A stretch of 64,000 nt of DNA from an uncultured Verrucomicrobia subdivision 3 bacterium (GTDB lineage Bacteria > Verrucomicrobiota > Verrucomicrobiia > Limisphaerales > UBA11358). Shown here piece by piece: positions 63,485 through 64,000 of this stretch. Where the stretch lies: contig CAINLR010000017.1 of the NCBI GenBank assembly GCA_903850425.1, positions 62,001 through 126,000 on the forward strand, given 5' to 3'. Position 1 is the first letter of the stretch. Every line of letters begins with the position of its first letter. The notes below the pieces were generated by a model. It did not search any database. It had not been told where the DNA came from and was given only the letters and a program-made list of their open reading frames with translations. A program made the position numbers and the translations under genes.

Positions 63485-64000
63485 GGTGTTATCAGTTACG
63501 GCCAGAAGCCGCAGGGCTACTTACTTAATGTATTAGAAGCAGTTTTAGGTTTGAATTACAAGTGTTTTTGAATCATCTGACATCAAGGCCTTTCATCCAG
63601 CGAACATTCCGTTGAACTTCGCAATGCGCGTAGCATTGATGTCCGCATGTGGGTGTCAGCCAGATTCGCCGGGACGGTGGCGAATCGAATGCGAAGTATG
63701 GCGGCAGCCAAATGGAGAACCGTTGGTCTTCTGCGGCGCGCGCAAAGTCATCAGTCTCGAACGCCAGGTGCGCATTGCCGCCGGCGCAATCGTTTTTGTC
63801 GGCGTGCGGCTCGCGCATTTTTTAGAGGCGCGTTTTATCTGGCTTTCGGGTCTTGTGAGCACCGGCTTGGTGGTTGCCGGCATCACGGATTTTTGCGGCA
63901 TGGGTCTGCTGCTGGCCAAAATGCCGTGGAATCGGCGATAACTTGTTTGCGAAACAGCCCTGACTTCCAGCCGGCTTTATTTACTACCCAGCAAATACGA
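63485..64000. other. Upstream region of the giant-protein operon
   Basis: 516 bp. The first ~120 bp (63485-63605) are AT-rich and should hold the operon promoter on the minus strand; no convincing hexamers were found. The rest is occupied by a truncated rhodanese/DUF2892 gene on the plus strand, and the last ~60 bases show nothing. Confidence 0.4.
63612..63941 (+). pseudogene. Truncated rhodanese-DUF2892 membrane protein gene
   Basis: 109 codons from a TTG. The C-terminal ~65 residues are a clear DUF2892/YgaP-type membrane hairpin: I-S-L-E-R-Q-V-R-I-A-A-G, two hydrophobic helices, then G-I-T-D-F-C-G-M-G-L-L-L-A and P-W-N-R. In intact homologues this domain follows a rhodanese domain with a catalytic Cys. 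Here only E-V-W-R-Q-P and F-C-G-A-R-K-V match the last residues of such a domain. The segment before is not rhodanese-like, and an in-frame TGA closes the frame at 63552. I read it as a gene that lost its 5' part. It could be expressed as a DUF2892-only protein, since stand-alone versions exist. Confidence 0.55.

Overview
The window looks like a chromosomal segment of a soil or freshwater Verrucomicrobiota, probably of the Pedosphaera/Limisphaera type. This is an inference from gene content: very large secreted LamG/Ig-like mosaic proteins, an autotransporter-associated repeat protein, a DUF1559-like pseudopilin, DUF2911 and DUF2723 proteins, a MASE1 kinase, and dispersed intergenic palindromic repeats. 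No rRNA, tRNA, CRISPR array, phage or transposase gene was seen.

Layout. 1-5.6 kb: the 3' part of a beta-helix surface protein, a strong terminator, then a secreted GH76-type glycanase. 5.6-12.9 kb: a gene-poor gap with a decayed gene, a periplasmic double M16 peptidase, HU with its own terminator, a DUF6263-like protein, a small conserved-looking ORF and a Tat-type TIM-barrel protein. 12.9-23.1 kb, all minus strand: rsmE-dnaJ-grpE, then a DUF2723/TPR membrane protein preceded by an overlapping sigma-factor/membrane-protein pair, then a NarL-type two-component system. 23.5-31.6 kb: one 2666-residue secreted mosaic. 31.7-40.3 kb, plus strand: two DUF2911 paralogues, a PIG-L/GATase-like protein, a 49-residue membrane peptide and an SSS symporter. 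The last four of these (32296-37527) are joined by 4-nt start/stop overlaps. After a dispersed repeat comes a compact bacillithiol operon (BshC-like, BshB1, BshA). 40.4-44.1 kb: serS, glgA and a pseudopilin-like protein. 44.2-50.0 kb: clpB, a VOC protein, a SpoU methyltransferase and an AraC regulator. 50.4-63.5 kb, minus strand: a tightly packed three-gene operon encoding secreted proteins of 2089, 1212 and 1040 residues. The window ends with a truncated rhodanese/DUF2892 gene.

How the genes work together. Three themes stand out. First, protein quality control: dnaJ, grpE and clpB. Second, surface and secreted polysaccharide-related functions: GH76, LamG/Ig mosaics, the giant operon and the beta-helix protein; several of these end in a similar short domain closing with aromatic-aromatic-Arg-hydrophobic residues. 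Third, low-molecular-weight thiol metabolism: BshA glycosylates malate, BshB1 deacetylates, and a much shortened BshC-like protein is the natural candidate for cysteine addition. This last locus and the overlapping deacetylase/micropeptide/symporter cassette beside it are the best candidates for something not yet described.

Limits. All assignments come from reading motifs by eye and from recalled family features; no database search was run. Starts are uncertain where noted, because Shine-Dalgarno sequences are weak throughout and several genes seem to have promoters placed for leaderless transcription.
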